Below, piece by piece: positions 27,481 through 34,397 of a stretch of DNA of 64,000 bases (position 1 is its first letter; the number at the start of each line of letters is the position of its first letter). The position numbers and the translations under genes were made by a program. The notes beneath the pieces are model-generated. The model had not been told where the DNA came from. It worked only from the letters and a program-made list of their open reading frames with translations, and ran no database searches. This stretch comes from Shimia gijangensis (GTDB lineage Bacteria; Pseudomonadota; Alphaproteobacteria; Rhodobacterales; Rhodobacteraceae): positions 62,001-126,000 of the forward strand of contig NZ_FQZQ01000012.1 in assembly GCF_900142085.1 (NCBI RefSeq), given 5' to 3'.

Positions 27481-28662
27481 TCACTTGATCTTTGGCTGCG
27501 TAAGTGCCGACCAAAGCGACATCGTGAATAGTAAAAAAACCAAGGCCCACAAAAGACTTATACCACCCATCATCACAAAATAAGCTTCGGTATCAAGCGA
27601 CGCGGCCACCCATCTTGCGATCGCTGTTATTGCGATCAGCCCGTAGGCAAATGACACCGCCCGAGGGGCAATCAGGGGGCGCCCGGAGTGACCGAGCGCG
27701 GCGCGACTCATCACAGCCAATGTCATGCCGCCGACCCCCCCGATTCCCACCAGATGTACGGCGGATATTTCGTCGCCAAATCCAAATGCCGCTGCCCCCC
27801 AGAAGATCAGGCCAAAGGCGAGCATCGCCAGCCCAAGATGCAAGGCAAACAAAATCGGCTGTTTCCAGGCCCATCCACCACGCCAGCGCGCCAAGCGGAC
27901 CAGTTGTACGAGCCCCAAAGCAATCGCCACCGCGCCAGGTGCCTGAATTGGGACCTGAAACAACACCAATACAGGCAAAGAGAGCGTCAAAATAAGGGCT
28001 GCCTTTTCTATGCGCGGCACAGACACAGGCCACAAATCCTCTTCCACGCCTTCGCGTTTCATCGCGTTGCGGGTGAAAGCCGGCGTAATGCGGCCCCCCA
28101 AAACAACAATCATGGCGCAAAGGGCGAATAGCCCGACACGAAGGCCGGAATTGGCACTGTCCTCAAGCACGCCGGTCCATTCCAGATGCACCGACAGATT
28201 GCCAAGCCACAGCAGGGTCAGAATGAGCAGGAACATCATGTTCTGAGGTTTGGGTCGTTTAATGAGCTGTGTCGCAATCTTGAGGGCAAGGATTGGCACG
28301 AACAAGAGATCAATTGCGGCAACACTCCAAGGGGGCAAGCCCCCCGAGAACCACATGGCCAGCCGTCCAGCCAGCCAAATTCCTGCGGCGACCGACAAGA
28401 AAGACATGCGTGCAGCGGGCGTGTTGGTCCAATTGGGAACCGCCGTCAAAAAGAAACCACCCATAGCGGCCCCAGCATAGCCAAAAATCATCTCATGAGA
28501 GTGCCAAAGCTGGGGGTTGGTCACGTTAAGAAACGAGTCGCCATCCGAGCTTTGGGCAAATAGCCAAGTGGCCCAAATCAATCCGGTGAACACTCCGTAT
28601 AGTCCCGCAAAGAGAAAGAAGACCCGAAAACCCTCACCCAGAATACGTTTTATTGCCAACAC
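27481..28662 (-). CDS. nnrS: NnrS, multi-pass haem-copper membrane protein
   Basis: About 393 residues from a GTG at 28662 (GGAG 8 bases upstream; TTG 28659 is an alternative). Around 12 hydrophobic segments. Conserved-type stretches are LWHSHEMIFGYAGAAMGGFFLTAVPNW near residue 50, GGRITPAFTRNAM near 195 and AVHLVGIGGVGGMTLAVMSRAALGHSGR near 295, which carry the family's His and Arg residues. NnrS proteins are NO-linked and relieve nitrosative stress; the biochemical role is unresolved. Divergent from nirS. Confidence 0.9.
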   Translation of the reverse strand: MLAIKRILGEGFRVFFLFAGLYGVFTGLIWATWLFAQSSDGDSFLNVTNPQLWHSHEMIFGYAGAAMGGFFLTAVPNWTNTPAARMSFLSVAAGIWLAGRLAMWFSGGLPPWSVAAIDLLFVPILALKIATQLIKRPKPQNMMFLLILTLLWLGNLSVHLEWTGVLEDSANSGLRVGLFALCAMIVVLGGRITPAFTRNAMKREGVEEDLWPVSVPRIEKAALILTLSLPVLVLFQVPIQAPGAVAIALGLVQLVRLARWRGGWAWKQPILFALHLGLAMLAFGLIFWGAAAFGFGDEISAVHLVGIGGVGGMTLAVMSRAALGHSGRPLIAPRAVSFAYGLIAITAIARWVAASLDTEAYFVMMGGISLLWALVFLLFTMSLWSALTQPKIK

Positions 28663-28796
28663 TCTACCATCTCCAAGGACACAGGCCGGGACGAATCGGG
28701 CCGGTTGAAATTTATTGGCAGACCTTGGCGGGCGATGGCAGGCGCGGTCCGCACTTTGCTCTTGTAGGCAGAATAGGAAGAGAGCGGCCAAAGAAC

Positions 28797-28810
28797 TTAA
28801 CATATGTCAA
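28797..28810. promoter_or_regulatory. FNR/Dnr-type box in the nnrS-nirS intergenic region (nnrS-proximal)
   Basis: TTAAC-ATAT-GTCAA. The centre is 141 bases from the nnrS start and 130 from nirS; as a second box 63 bases from the nirS-proximal one (six helical turns), it most likely serves nnrS or acts jointly with the other. Confidence 0.6.
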
Positions 28811-28859
28811 ACACGCCAAGTATTTTTTCGCCCCCTGCTTCACGAAATCGCGAGGACCG

Positions 28860-28873
28860 TTGACGAAAGTCAA
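28860..28873. promoter_or_regulatory. FNR/Dnr-type box upstream of nirS
   Basis: TTGAC-GAAA-GTCAA, a perfect inverted repeat with 4-base spacer. The centre is about 67 bases upstream of the nirS ATG, similar in distance to the boxes at nosC (65) and norC (71), which suggests a shared class II promoter geometry. Confidence 0.75.
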
Positions 28874-28933
28874 GGATCAGATTCGCGAAAGAGCGTCTAT
28901 TCCCACTGCCTCACCAGCAAACGGAGAGTGATC

Positions 28934-30610
28934 ATGTCGCTTGGAATCACCTACAAAAAATCCCGTCGGGCAATGGGAGTCGGCTTTGCGCTTTTGCTTG
29001 GCTCGTCTGCAGCGCCCGCATTTGCAGAAGGACCCTCACTGAGTGAGGAAGCCTTCGATGCGTCCAAACAACTTTATTTCGAACAATGCGCAGGCTGCCA
29101 CGGCGTTTTGCGTAAAGGCGCCACAGGTAAGAACCTGCTGCCATATTGGAAGAAAACTGCCAAAGACGGCACAGTCACCGAAGGTGGCACGCTGAAACTG
29201 GGTCAGGAACGCCTTGAAAAAATCATCGCTTGGGGAACCGAAGGCGGGATGAACAACTTTTCGGACATTATGACCGAAGAGCAAATCAAAGACATGGCGA
29301 CTTACATCCAATTGGAAGCGCCAAAACCACCAGAAATGTCTCTGGCTCAGATGAAAGAGACCCGCAAGGTCTATGTTGAAGAAGCTGACTACCCAACCGA
29401 GCCGCTCCACGGCCGCAACTGGGAAAACTTCTTCGTCGTCATCGAGCGTGACGCCGGTAAAGTTGCTGTCATCGATGGCGACACCAAAGAAGTTCTGGTT
29501 CACATCCCAACCGGTTATGCTGTGCACGTGATCAAAGCATCCGAGCACCACAAAATCACCGAGCCTGAGAACCCTGGCCGCTTCTGGTACACAATGGGTC
29601 GTGACGGCAAGATGACCAAAATCGACCTCTGGCAGACTCCAGACAAGATGTTGGTTTCGGAAGTTAAAGTTGCTTATGACGCACGTGACGTAGCCGTATC
29701 CGGCGACGGCAAGTACATCATCGGTGGCGGTTACTGGCCTCCTCACTTCGTCATCTCTGACGCTGTGACAATGGAGCCGCTGAAAGTTGTTTCGACCCGC
29801 GGTGTTAACACCGAAGGCGACTATGTAGAAGAAGCCCGTGTGGCCGCGATCTACACCACTCCAAATGAGCCAACATGGTTGGTTGCCGTTAAAGAGCTGG
29901 GCCAAATGTGGCAAGTTGACTATTCGGATCTCGACAACCTGCGTATCGACAAAATCGACACTGCACGTTTCTTGCACGATGGTTTCTTCGACCCAACAGG
30001 TCGTTACTTCCAAATCGCCGCAAACGCGTCTAACCAGATGGTTGTTGTAGATAGCCAAGAGCGTAAGCTTGAAGCCATCATCGACACAGCTCCGCTGCCG
30101 CACCCCGGCCCCGGCGCTAACTGGAATGACCCGAACTGTGGTCCTGTTGCAGGTACAACCCACCTTGGTGTTGGTACTGTGACTGTCTGGGGCAACGACC
30201 CAGTTGGCCACCCAGACCAAGCATGGAAAACTTGCTACGAAGTCGAAACTGATGGCGCTGGTCTGTTCATCCGGACACACCCGAACTCAGACTACTACTG
30301 GGCTGACCAAACTAAGCACCCAGAGCCTGAAGTTCAGCAATCTGTTCAAGTCATCTCGAAAGAGACTGGCGAGATTGTGAAAACGATCCGGATCACCGAA
30401 GAAGACGGTAACGCAGCTGTTCACTTCGAATTCAACGCTGATGGTACTGAAGTTTGGGTTTCCAAATGGAACCTGTCGACTTCGCTTGAACCAAACGGCG
30501 AGATCGTAATCTTCGACGCCAAGACACTTGAAGAAATTGGTCGTGTGAAAGGGCTTTATGCTCCGACCGGTAAATTCAACGTCTACAACCGTTCGAACCA
30601 CGTCACTTAA
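28934..30610 (+). CDS. nirS: NirS, cytochrome cd1 nitrite reductase
   Basis: 558-residue periplasmic nitrite reductase (nitrite to NO). Sec signal to about residue 31 (PAFA-EG). The c-haem domain has CAGCH (Cys52, Cys55, His56) followed by GVLRKGATGKNL and a distal Met candidate in TEGGMNNF. The eight-blade d1 domain shows the d1 proximal ligand candidate His198 (GYAVHVIKASEHH) and the two catalytic-site histidines His348 (RFLHDGFFDP) and His410 (GTTHLG). ATG 28934 has GGAG 7 bases upstream; the longer frame lacks a signal peptide. Short N-terminus resembles Pseudomonas NirS rather than the Paracoccus form. Confidence 0.97.
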   Translation: MSLGITYKKSRRAMGVGFALLLGSSAAPAFAEGPSLSEEAFDASKQLYFEQCAGCHGVLRKGATGKNLLPYWKKTAKDGTVTEGGTLKLGQERLEKIIAWGTEGGMNNFSDIMTEEQIKDMATYIQLEAPKPPEMSLAQMKETRKVYVEEADYPTEPLHGRNWENFFVVIERDAGKVAVIDGDTKEVLVHIPTGYAVHVIKASEHHKITEPENPGRFWYTMGRDGKMTKIDLWQTPDKMLVSEVKVAYDARDVAVSGDGKYIIGGGYWPPHFVISDAVTMEPLKVVSTRGVNTEGDYVEEARVAAIYTTPNEPTWLVAVKELGQMWQVDYSDLDNLRIDKIDTARFLHDGFFDPTGRYFQIAANASNQMVVVDSQERKLEAIIDTAPLPHPGPGANWNDPNCGPVAGTTHLGVGTVTVWGNDPVGHPDQAWKTCYEVETDGAGLFIRTHPNSDYYWADQTKHPEPEVQQSVQVISKETGEIVKTIRITEEDGNAAVHFEFNADGTEVWVSKWNLSTSLEPNGEIVIFDAKTLEEIGRVKGLYAPTGKFNVYNRSNHVT

Positions 30611-30628
30611 TGTGATCTGACAAGTCTT

Positions 30629-30661
30629 GAGAAGGGCGGGCCCAGCGCCCGCCCTTCTTTT
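30629..30661 (+). terminator. Terminator after nirS
   Basis: GAAGGGCGGGC (30631-30641) / GCCCGCCCTTC (30647-30657) with a 5-base loop, followed by TTTT. An 11-bp GC-rich stem 20 bases after the nirS stop. Would give nirS a separate abundant transcript or attenuate read-through to the downstream cytochrome gene. Confidence 0.85.
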
Positions 30662-30672
30662 ACTAGCGGTGC

Positions 30673-30770
30673 CGGATTGTGGCGACCGGAGGACACTCCG
30701 GCAAATCCAAGAAGACCCGGAATTGCCCCCCGCTCCTCACAATCCGAAACAGGACCCTGACTAACAGGGC
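30673..30770 (+). other. Structured leader before the NirT-like gene
   Basis: CGGATTGTG (30673-30681) pairs with CACAATCCG (30738-30746), enclosing a second hairpin CCGGAG-gaca-CTCCGG (about 30686-30701). A further stem-loop CCCTG-actaa-CAGGG (30755-30769) follows, ending 28 bases before the start codon. No FNR box or T-run is seen. Could be an mRNA stabiliser for the transcript beyond the nirS terminator or an unassigned regulatory RNA fold. Confidence 0.45.
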
Positions 30771-30797
30771 GACACTATCCAAACGGAGCCTGGACAG

Positions 30798-32588
30798 ATG
30801 ACCCAGACCAACGAAACCAAAAAGCCCCTCTGGCGGCGCTATGTCCTACTGGGCATGCCGATCGGTGGTGTGCTTGTGGCCTTTGTGGCCGGTATTATCT
30901 TCTGGGGTGGTTTCAACACCGCCATGGAAGCCACCAACACCAAGGATTTCTGTATCTCGTGCCACGAGATGGAAGATTATGTGTACAAAGAATATCAGGG
31001 CACCATTCACGACGTAAACCGCTCGGGTGTTGGCGCGGTCTGTTCAGATTGTCACGTGCCCAAAGACTGGACACACAAGATCATCCGGAAAATCAAAGCC
31101 TCAAAAGAAGTCTGGGGTAAGATCACCGGCAAGATCAACACACCTGAAAAATTCGACGAACACCGCCTGCAACTGGCGATGAACGAATGGCAGCGGATGA
31201 AAAAGACAGACTCGGTGGAATGCCGCAACTGTCACCACTTTGATTCGATGATGCCAGAATTCCAGAAGCCGCGCGCACGTCGTCAGCACATGAACGCGAT
31301 GGAAGCAGGTCAAACCTGTATCGATTGTCACAAAGGTATTGCGCACAAAGATCTGCGCGATCGGGCTGATGAGGAATATTTGGAAGCTCTGGAAGCCCCG
31401 AACCCGAAATTTGCGCGCGAAGTACCGCAAGCTTACATCGACAGCCTTGCCTATATCGAAGCCAAGGAAGCTGAAGAAGCTGCAGCCGCGAAATCCGAAG
31501 AAAAGGCCAAACAAGAAGCTGTTCAGGCGCAGATAGCCTCGGCTGTGGAAGCCGCGGTTGCCGAAGAGCAAGCCAAGGCTGCCGGTGAAGCGCCCGCAGC
31601 TGCCGCAGGTGGCAATGTAGCCGCAAACGTGGACTGGAGTGCAGTATCAGGCGCTGATTTGACCTTGTTCTACCCGGGTCAGGCCTCGTTTGAGTGGGTT
31701 CAAAACGGCAAGACACACGGTGGTGCACGGCCGCTGACCAAAGGTGGCGACGCGTGTACAACTTGCCACGCAGCCGAGTTGGACACTATTGGCACCAAAA
31801 TTGTCAAAGGTGGCGGTGGTAAAGCCGACGAGCTTGAGCCAACTCCGATCCCTGGAAAACGCGGCCTTATTGGCGCGACAGTTCAGGCGGCACATGATGG
31901 TGAAAACTTGTATGTTCGTATGCAATGGCCTGACGCGCCTCATGCCCCTGCCCCATTTGTGGACGGTGGCAAGATGGACCCCGAAAACCAGATCAAAGTG
32001 GCGATGATGATCACCGGCACTGGTATCGAAATGGGTGAGCAAGTGGGCTGCTGGGCAACCTGTCACGCAGACAACACTTATATGCCATTTGATCCGGGCG
32101 CAGATGCCATCGCGGCAAACGCTGATGTTGCTGGTCAACTCAAAGCGACCGGCACGATCACCAAATACCTGACCGAAAGCCGCACCAAGGTTGAAGTCAA
32201 AGGTCGCCGTGGCAAAGCCCAGGGTGGTTGGGATCAGCTGAAATCTGCAGATGAGATCGAACAGTATCTCGCAGATGGCACCTTTATGGATCTGATGCGC
32301 GTCTATGCGGACGGTAGCGGTGAAAACGGCTACCTGCTGGAAAACCGGATGACCAACGAAGGCGAGTTTGCCTCGGAAGCCAGCCTGTCGGGCGGTATGT
32401 GGACAGTTGTCTTCTCGCGGCCTTTGGCAGGTGCACCCGGCGATGTTCCTCTGGAAGCAGGCAAAACCTATACAGTTGGTTTTGCGATCCATGATGACTT
32501 TGCCGATGCACGGTTCCACCACGTCACTCTGAACACCACAATGGCACTGGACAGCGCTGATGCTCAGATCAACGTGACCGGCCAGTAA
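30798..32588 (+). CDS. NirT/NapC-type tetrahaem cytochrome fused to an ethylbenzene-dehydrogenase-like haem domain
   Basis: 596 residues. Residues 14-38 form a membrane anchor; 45-200 are a NapC/NirT tetrahaem quinol dehydrogenase (CISCH at 52, CSDCH at 82, CRNCH at 142, CIDCH at 174). An Ala/Glu/Lys-rich linker (about 215-275, EAKEAEEAAAAK) leads to an EB_dh-type domain with CTTCH at 320 and an unusual CWATCH (C-x3-CH) at 418. NirT alone is about 200 residues, so this is a large fusion. It likely takes electrons from quinol to periplasmic nitrite reduction. Sits between nirS and a cupredoxin gene with its own terminator. Confidence 0.88.
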   Translation: MTQTNETKKPLWRRYVLLGMPIGGVLVAFVAGIIFWGGFNTAMEATNTKDFCISCHEMEDYVYKEYQGTIHDVNRSGVGAVCSDCHVPKDWTHKIIRKIKASKEVWGKITGKINTPEKFDEHRLQLAMNEWQRMKKTDSVECRNCHHFDSMMPEFQKPRARRQHMNAMEAGQTCIDCHKGIAHKDLRDRADEEYLEALEAPNPKFAREVPQAYIDSLAYIEAKEAEEAAAAKSEEKAKQEAVQAQIASAVEAAVAEEQAKAAGEAPAAAAGGNVAANVDWSAVSGADLTLFYPGQASFEWVQNGKTHGGARPLTKGGDACTTCHAAELDTIGTKIVKGGGGKADELEPTPIPGKRGLIGATVQAAHDGENLYVRMQWPDAPHAPAPFVDGGKMDPENQIKVAMMITGTGIEMGEQVGCWATCHADNTYMPFDPGADAIAANADVAGQLKATGTITKYLTESRTKVEVKGRRGKAQGGWDQLKSADEIEQYLADGTFMDLMRVYADGSGENGYLLENRMTNEGEFASEASLSGGMWTVVFSRPLAGAPGDVPLEAGKTYTVGFAIHDDFADARFHHVTLNTTMALDSADAQINVTGQ

Positions 32589-32606
32589 GTCACAAACATG
32601 TCACTT

Positions 32607-32640
32607 GCGGCGGCCGGAACCTTCCGGCCGCCGTTTTTTT
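32607..32640 (+). terminator. Terminator after the NirT-like gene
   Basis: CGGCGGCCGG / CCGGCCGCCG stem (32608-32633) with loop AACCTT, followed by eight T. Strong intrinsic terminator, starting 19 bases after the stop codon and ending just before the cupredoxin ribosome site (GGTAAGGAG), so the cupredoxin is either attenuated read-through or has its own promoter. Confidence 0.88.
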
Positions 32641-32656
32641 TGGTAAGGAGTTCAAC

Positions 32657-33076
32657 ATGATGTGTATTAAAACCCTCCTCCCCGCTGCGCTTTTGATGCT
32701 GGCAACCTCTGTCCCTGCCCTCGCAGGCGACGATGATCAGACCGCCCTTTGTGGCGAAGCGGAAGAACGCTATGTCGAAATGTTTGGCCAAGCCTCCTCC
32801 GAAGAAGAGGGCGTCACGGTTGTGACAATGTACAAATATAATTTCTGTCCGGCCCAAATTACGGTGCCAGTTGGCACCACGGTGCGCTGGGTCAATGTCG
32901 ACAAACGCACCAGCCACAGTGTTTTGGTCAAAGACTTTGGCCAACCAGAATCGGATCGTGCATTTCCCGAGGAAAGCATCGAATTCACGTTTCTTGAGGC
33001 TGGCGCTCTGGATTATCTTTGTGGCCCGCACTGGGAATCTCACGACATGATCGGGATGGTCACGGTCGAACCGTAA
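32657..33076 (+). CDS. Periplasmic cupredoxin, candidate electron donor to NirS
   Basis: 139 residues with a Sec signal (cleavage near ALA-GD, residue 23) and a single type 1 copper domain. Ligand candidates are His87 (RTSHSVLV), Cys122 and His125 (YLCGPHWES) and Met131, close to the pseudoazurin CTPH-x4-M pattern but with one extra residue between His and Met. Two other cysteines, Cys32 and Cys64 (YNFCPAQ), could form a disulfide. Placed among nir genes, it probably shuttles electrons to NirS or from the neighbouring NirT-like cytochrome. Confidence 0.83.
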   Translation: MMCIKTLLPAALLMLATSVPALAGDDDQTALCGEAEERYVEMFGQASSEEEGVTVVTMYKYNFCPAQITVPVGTTVRWVNVDKRTSHSVLVKDFGQPESDRAFPEESIEFTFLEAGALDYLCGPHWESHDMIGMVTVEP

Positions 33077-33106
33077 CTCCCCGTCTGCACTTTACAATCA
33101 TTCTAA

Positions 33107-33140
33107 AAGGCGCGTCAAAAAGTGGCGCGCCTTAACTTTT
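33107..33140 (+). terminator. Terminator after the cupredoxin gene
   Basis: AAGGCGCGTCA (33107-33117) / TGGCGCGCCTT (33123-33133), loop AAAAG, one G-T pair, then AACTTTT. Its downstream arm and tail are shared with the FNR-type box at 33132-33145. Confidence 0.75.
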
Positions 33141-33145
33141 GTCAA
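33132..33145. promoter_or_regulatory. FNR/Dnr-type box upstream of nirE operon
   Basis: TTAAC-TTTT-GTCAA, overlapping the tail of the preceding terminator. The centre lies about 170 bases upstream of the nirE ATG, leaving room for a leader of about 130 bases that can fold. Confidence 0.68.
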
Positions 33146-33189
33146 GGCAACCAAACTGGGTTCGGGGCAAACATGAAATCATGAAACGC

Positions 33190-33273
33190 CAGGATTCCCC
33201 AGCACGGTTTTCACCCGACAGGTGCTGCCCCACGCCAAAAGCGAGTGGCCGTGCCGTGCCGTCCGGAATCCTG
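33190..33273 (+). other. Structured three-way-junction-like leader of the nirE operon
   Basis: Outer stem CAGGATTCC (33190-33198) / GGAATCCTG (33265-33273) encloses CAGCAC (33200-33205) / GTGCTG (33222-33227) and CCACGC (33230-33235) / GC-ga-GTGG (33241-33248). All arms are in the untranslated leader between the FNR-type box and nirE. This is an RNA fold of unassigned class; it lacks the conserved boxes of a cobalamin riboswitch. Function unknown. Confidence 0.45.
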
Positions 33274-33307
33274 ATCCAGACAATCAAAAGAATAAGCGAG
33301 ATTTCCC

Positions 33308-34075
33308 ATGACCGGTAAAGTGTTCCTGATAGGAGCCGGCCCAGGCGACCCAGACCTGATGACAGTGCGTGCTGTCAAAATGCTAACGTCTGCGGATGTC
33401 GTGGTGTACGACAAATTGGTCTCGGCGGAAATACTCGATCTGATCCCCGACGGAGTCGAAATGATCGCGGTTGGGAAATGCCCCAAGAACCACCCTGTAC
33501 CGCAGGACCGGATCAACGAAATTCTGCACGAACAAGCCCTAATGGGCCGCAAAGTCGCCCGTCTGAAAGGCGGCGATCCGATGATTTTCGGGCGAGGTTC
33601 TGAAGAAGCATTATACCTGATGACACGCGGCATTGAGATCAAATATGCCCCCGGCATCACGGCAGCGCAAGGCGCGTCTTGTTCAACCGGGGTTCCATTG
33701 ACCCACCGTGGCCTTGCAACCGGTGTTCAATATGTGACCGGGCACAGACAAGCCGACAAGGTTCTTGATCTCGACTGGAAGGCCTTGGCTGATCCCGATA
33801 CCACTTTGGTTGTCTACATGGGCGTGGCCAACATTGGCCGGATTGCCGTGGGTCTGATGACCGAAGGCCTGTCCACACGCACACCTGTCATGGCCGTGGC
33901 CCAGGCGACATCCGCAAATGAACGCCGGATGATCTCAACTTTGGGCAAAATCGCGCAGGATACCCGTGACGCTGGTCTCAAACCCCCCACCCTTTTCATT
34001 ATTGGCAAGGTTGTCTCGCTTTATGTCGAAAAACCTGAGGATCTTGCCGTGGAAGCGGTGAGCGCTCATGGCTGA
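33308..34075 (+). CDS. nirE: NirE, SAM-uroporphyrinogen III methyltransferase
   Basis: 255-residue cytosolic enzyme that methylates uroporphyrinogen III to precorrin-2, the first step of haem d1 synthesis. SUMT motifs: FLIGAGPGDPDLMTVRA at the N-terminus, VARLKGGDPMIFGRGSEE near residue 80, and PGITAAQGASCSTGVPLTHR near 118. First gene of nirECF-DL-GHJN; the 3' end overlaps nirC by 8 bases. No CysG-type dehydrogenase/chelatase domain is attached. Confidence 0.95.
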   Translation: MTGKVFLIGAGPGDPDLMTVRAVKMLTSADVVVYDKLVSAEILDLIPDGVEMIAVGKCPKNHPVPQDRINEILHEQALMGRKVARLKGGDPMIFGRGSEEALYLMTRGIEIKYAPGITAAQGASCSTGVPLTHRGLATGVQYVTGHRQADKVLDLDWKALADPDTTLVVYMGVANIGRIAVGLMTEGLSTRTPVMAVAQATSANERRMISTLGKIAQDTRDAGLKPPTLFIIGKVVSLYVEKPEDLAVEAVSAHG

Positions 34076-34397
34076 CACGAAACCCATCTTTGGCGCCGCC
34101 GTCGCCTTCGCGCTGGCCCTGATGTCCACAAGTGCTTTTGCCGAGGCCGTTAATCCAGCCGAGTTGAAACGTCTTGTGCATCAAGACTGCGGATCATGCC
34201 ATGGATTGACGCTGAAAGGTGGTCTTGGCCCCGATCTGCGCGCCGAAACCATTAGCCACTATGACGTCGATATCCTGAAAACAGTGATCCTTGACGGCAT
34301 CCCCGACACCGCAATGCCACCCTGGCGCCCCCTCATGACTGAGGACGAGGCCGACTGGGTTGCCCGCTATCTTCTGAGCCCGGAGGAAACCGAATGA
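34068..34397 (+). CDS. nirC: NirC, small periplasmic cytochrome c
   Basis: 109 residues with a signal peptide (AVAFALALMSTSAFA, cleavage near residue 26) and one haem c site CGSCH in VHQDCGSCHGLTLKGGLGP. A C-terminal Met in DTAMPPW is the likely sixth ligand. NirC can give electrons for NirS maturation or activity in the periplasm. Overlaps nirE at its start and nirF (ATGA) at its end. Confidence 0.9.
   Translation: MADTKPIFGAAVAFALALMSTSAFAEAVNPAELKRLVHQDCGSCHGLTLKGGLGPDLRAETISHYDVDILKTVILDGIPDTAMPPWRPLMTEDEADWVARYLLSPEETE

Noticed and set aside
29036-30280. Long open frame on the minus strand opposite nirS
   Set aside because: Antisense shadow; NirS haem and active-site motifs are on the plus strand across the same bases.
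33190-33280. Possible cobalamin riboswitch in the nirE leader (GGTGCTGCCCCACGC and AAAGCGAG look vaguely like its core)
   Set aside because: The conserved upstream purine box and the GCCACTG B12 box are missing, and the perfect outer stem does not fit that fold. Kept only as an unclassified structured leader.
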